Assembly: GCA_900315735.1 (NCBI GenBank)
Contig: ONAD01000006.1
Coordinates: 1-64,000, forward strand
DNA: 64,000 nt
Origin: an uncultured Lachnospiraceae bacterium
Lineage (GTDB): Bacteria > Bacillota > Clostridia > Lachnospirales > Lachnospiraceae
Direction: 5' to 3'
Shown here: positions 62,613 to 64,000 of the stretch, in pieces
Numbering within the stretch: the stretch's first letter is position 1
How the letters are laid out: each line of letters opens with the position of its first letter
Program-made: the position numbers and the translations under genes
Notes under the pieces: generated by a model
Database searches by the model: none
What the model saw: only the letters and a program-made list of their open reading frames with translations
What the model was told of the DNA's origin: nothing

Positions 62613-62766
62613 TTCGTCTTTTTTAGTGAAACATACTGCCGGAACCGGAGTTTCATCTTTTAATGAAATATACTGCCGGAAACGAAGTTTCATCTTTTAG
62701 TGAAACATACTGTACCGGAAGTGGATTTTCATTATCTAATTAAACATACTGTCGGAACCGGATTTT
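62613..62766 (-). repeat. Tandem repeat derived from the 3' end of ylmH
   Basis: About four copies of a 37-39 base unit: 62727-62766 (inside the end of ylmH), 62688-62726, 62651-62687 and 62613-62650. On the minus strand each unit reads ATGAAA, then a CCGGTTCCGG-like core, then CAGTATGTTTCACTAAAA. In frame it gives peptides near MKLRFRQYVSLK, the same as the ylmH C terminus MKIRFRQYV. Copies differ partly at third codon positions (CTC CGG against CTT CGT). One copy has an indel. Confidence 0.85.
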
Positions 62767-63492
62767 CATCTTACTTTTCTTTGTCGTGCCAATTTCTCCA
62801 TCAAAAATGAATTTTCCGGTGCCCCGGATGGAAATCACGTCGCTTTGTTTACATAAGTATGTGTTATGTAAACATTCGGCTCCATTGATAAAAATTTTTC
62901 CGGATTGTATCAGCACAACGGACTGGCTTCTTGATTTTCCACTCATGGCAGCTACCACACTGTCTAAGCGATTCGATGCCACAATTTTTTCAAATTCTTT
63001 TAATTCCGGCTCCACTGCCATCGCAGATGGCTCTTCTAAAATGCAATGCACTATCGTATGACGCACCTGTTGAAGTTCCTCTGCTATATAATCGGCTATT
63101 TCCCTTTTTACAAAAAGGTAAGCCTTATTATCCTTTATCAGAATATCTCCAAGCTTCTCCCTTGCAATACCAAGATTCATCAATGCTCCCAATACATCCC
63201 GATGGGAAATTTCATCTGCAAATTTCAGATAAGCCGGTGCAATTTCGAGACATTTAATCGGATAACTCCACTCATAATAAAGAGCATCAGGAAGAAATGC
63301 TGCTATCTGACGCTCTGCATAAAAACAGCCGCCCGATAATTCATAGGTAATTCCCAATGATCCGGCGCAGCTATTTAAGATATTCTGTTCATTTAGAGTA
63401 AGGAAATCGCTGAAACAGACAATTCCCTTACGTCGTGCCTGCTGGAACAAGTCCAGAAAACGTTTTTTGATTAATTGTTCATCCTGCATCAT
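62740..63492 (-). CDS. ylmH: YlmH-family S4-domain RNA-binding protein
   Basis: A 250-residue YlmH protein. The C-terminal S4 domain is at about 175-240 (LDSVVAAMSGKSRSQSVVLIQSGKIFING); the N-terminal part carries the YlmH fold (FLTLNEQNILNSCAG, CLEIAPAYLKFADEISHRDVLGALMNLGIAREKLGDI). Members bind ribosomes and, in Bacillus, help rescue stalled translation; the gene is named for the ylm cluster next to ftsZ. No clear ribosome site precedes the two tandem ATG codons. It lies 38 bases after sepF. Its last codons begin the tandem repeat. Confidence 0.9.
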   Translation of the reverse strand: MMQDEQLIKKRFLDLFQQARRKGIVCFSDFLTLNEQNILNSCAGSLGITYELSGGCFYAERQIAAFLPDALYYEWSYPIKCLEIAPAYLKFADEISHRDVLGALMNLGIAREKLGDILIKDNKAYLFVKREIADYIAEELQQVRHTIVHCILEEPSAMAVEPELKEFEKIVASNRLDSVVAAMSGKSRSQSVVLIQSGKIFINGAECLHNTYLCKQSDVISIRGTGKFIFDGEIGTTKKSKMKIRFRQYV

Positions 63493-63530
63493 AGCTATAT
63501 CTTATCAAATATCTTATATTAAAAGTCTAT

Positions 63531-64000
63531 TTAACGAAAATCTGTCTGAATGGATGAACCGGAAAAACTGTCTAAAATCTCCTGGAAATCACCTGAAATG
63601 TCAACAGATTCCGGTGTAATAATAAAGATATAATTGGATATCTTCTGCAAATTTCCATTGATTGCAAAACAGGAACCGGATGTAAAGTCAATAATTCTCT
63701 GAGCAATCTCAACATCCAGACCCTCTACATTCAATACAACCGTACGGTTCATAAGAAGAGTCTCGGTAATCTCTCTTGCATCCTCAAAAGAGGTTGGTTT
63801 AATCACACAGACTGCCATATTGCCGTTCTGTTTCCGGCTGCTGCGCATTGGAGTAATCTTGCTGACTGCCTTTGGTTTCTCCTTTACAACAGGTTCGTCA
63901 AAATCATCATCCTCTTCCTCATGTTTATGGAAAAGTTTTTTCTTCGGCTGTTCTTCTTCCTCATCATCATAATAATCGTCATCATAGAAATCATCGTCGT
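63531..64000 (-). CDS. sepF: Cell division protein SepF (5' end outside the window)
   Basis: The visible part is the C-terminal 155 or so residues. It has a long acidic and lysine-rich linker (runs of Asp/Glu and Tyr, then KKKLF, HKHEEEDD) and the DUF552 core (AVCVIKPTSFEDAREITETLLMNRTVVLNVEGLDVEIAQRIIDFTSGSCFAINGNLQKIS). SepF tethers and bundles FtsZ at the division site. The N-terminal membrane-binding helix is outside the window. It heads the visible sepF-ylmH-lspA-rluD operon. Confidence 0.93.
   Translation of the reverse strand, partial: DDDFYDDDYYDDEEEEQPKKKLFHKHEEEDDDFDEPVVKEKPKAVSKITPMRSSRKQNGNMAVCVIKPTSFEDAREITETLLMNRTVVLNVEGLDVEIAQRIIDFTSGSCFAINGNLQKISNYIFIITPESVDISGDFQEILDSFSGSSIQTDFR

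Overview
The window looks like chromosomal DNA from a low-to-moderate GC Clostridia, most likely a member of the Lachnospiraceae. The evidence is gene content and order (remA-gmk-rpoZ, rsmD-coaD-ylbJ, rplU-prp-rpmA-obgE-yhbY-nadD/yqeK-rsfS, lexA beside a LysM gene, sepF-ylmH-lspA-rluD), strong AGGAGG-type ribosome binding sites, TTGACA/TATAAT promoters, a phenylalanine T-box, a Firmicutes-type 6S RNA and a cysteine-rich mini-protein of a kind I know from gut Lachnospiraceae. I cannot name a genus. No rRNA, tRNA, CRISPR array or prophage is visible; the only hint of a mobile element is a hairpin cluster at the left edge.

Layout. 1-100: stacked hairpins resembling an IS200/IS605 right end. 125-1387 (-): a CheX-type phosphatase with four N-terminal MshEN-like repeats, plus a CheY-like receiver. 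1604-3458: a small membrane protein and citrate synthase. 3682-5077: deoC-cdd and 6S RNA. 5263-8348: a SpoIID-family protein and a YihY-family membrane protein. 8350-13697: T-box, pheST, queA and a PilZ protein. 13798-17245 (-): aroF-tyrA-aroA. 17565-23551: an EF-G-like GTPase, a secreted InlB-repeat protein and leuS. 23628-26632: small lineage proteins and rqcH. 26727-32369: yloC-remA-gmk-rpoZ, rimO-pgsA-pncC-rsmD-coaD. 32382-39960: a coiled-coil protein, ylbJ-like, M23 peptidase, two pseudouridine synthases, a YgiQ-type radical SAM protein, a phosphatase and recU. 39957-45102: hisZ-G-D-B-(F-like)IE. 45178-53857: a paired radical SAM/DUF2344 unit, RNase G, and the L21/L27/Obg operon through rsfS. 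54052-57552: lexA and a divergent LysM gene sharing five SOS-like boxes, a SAP protein, a GDSL hydrolase and an acyltransferase. 57628-60262: a tyrosine recombinase overlapping a TtcA-type gene, dtd, and a structured non-coding stretch. 60324-64000 (-): a cytidylate-kinase-like protein, then sepF-ylmH-lspA-rluD with tandem repeats between ylmH and lspA.

How the genes fit together. Most are housekeeping functions in translation, ribosome assembly, tRNA modification, amino acid synthesis and cell envelope. The most unusual signals are the MshEN-CheX fusion beside a CheY, a HisF-like domain that has lost both catalytic aspartates and is fused to HisIE, the five-box lexA/LysM region, a roughly 195-nt multi-hairpin intergenic region after dtd, tandem copies of the ylmH 3' end upstream of lspA, and a short hairpin repeat that follows two unrelated terminators.
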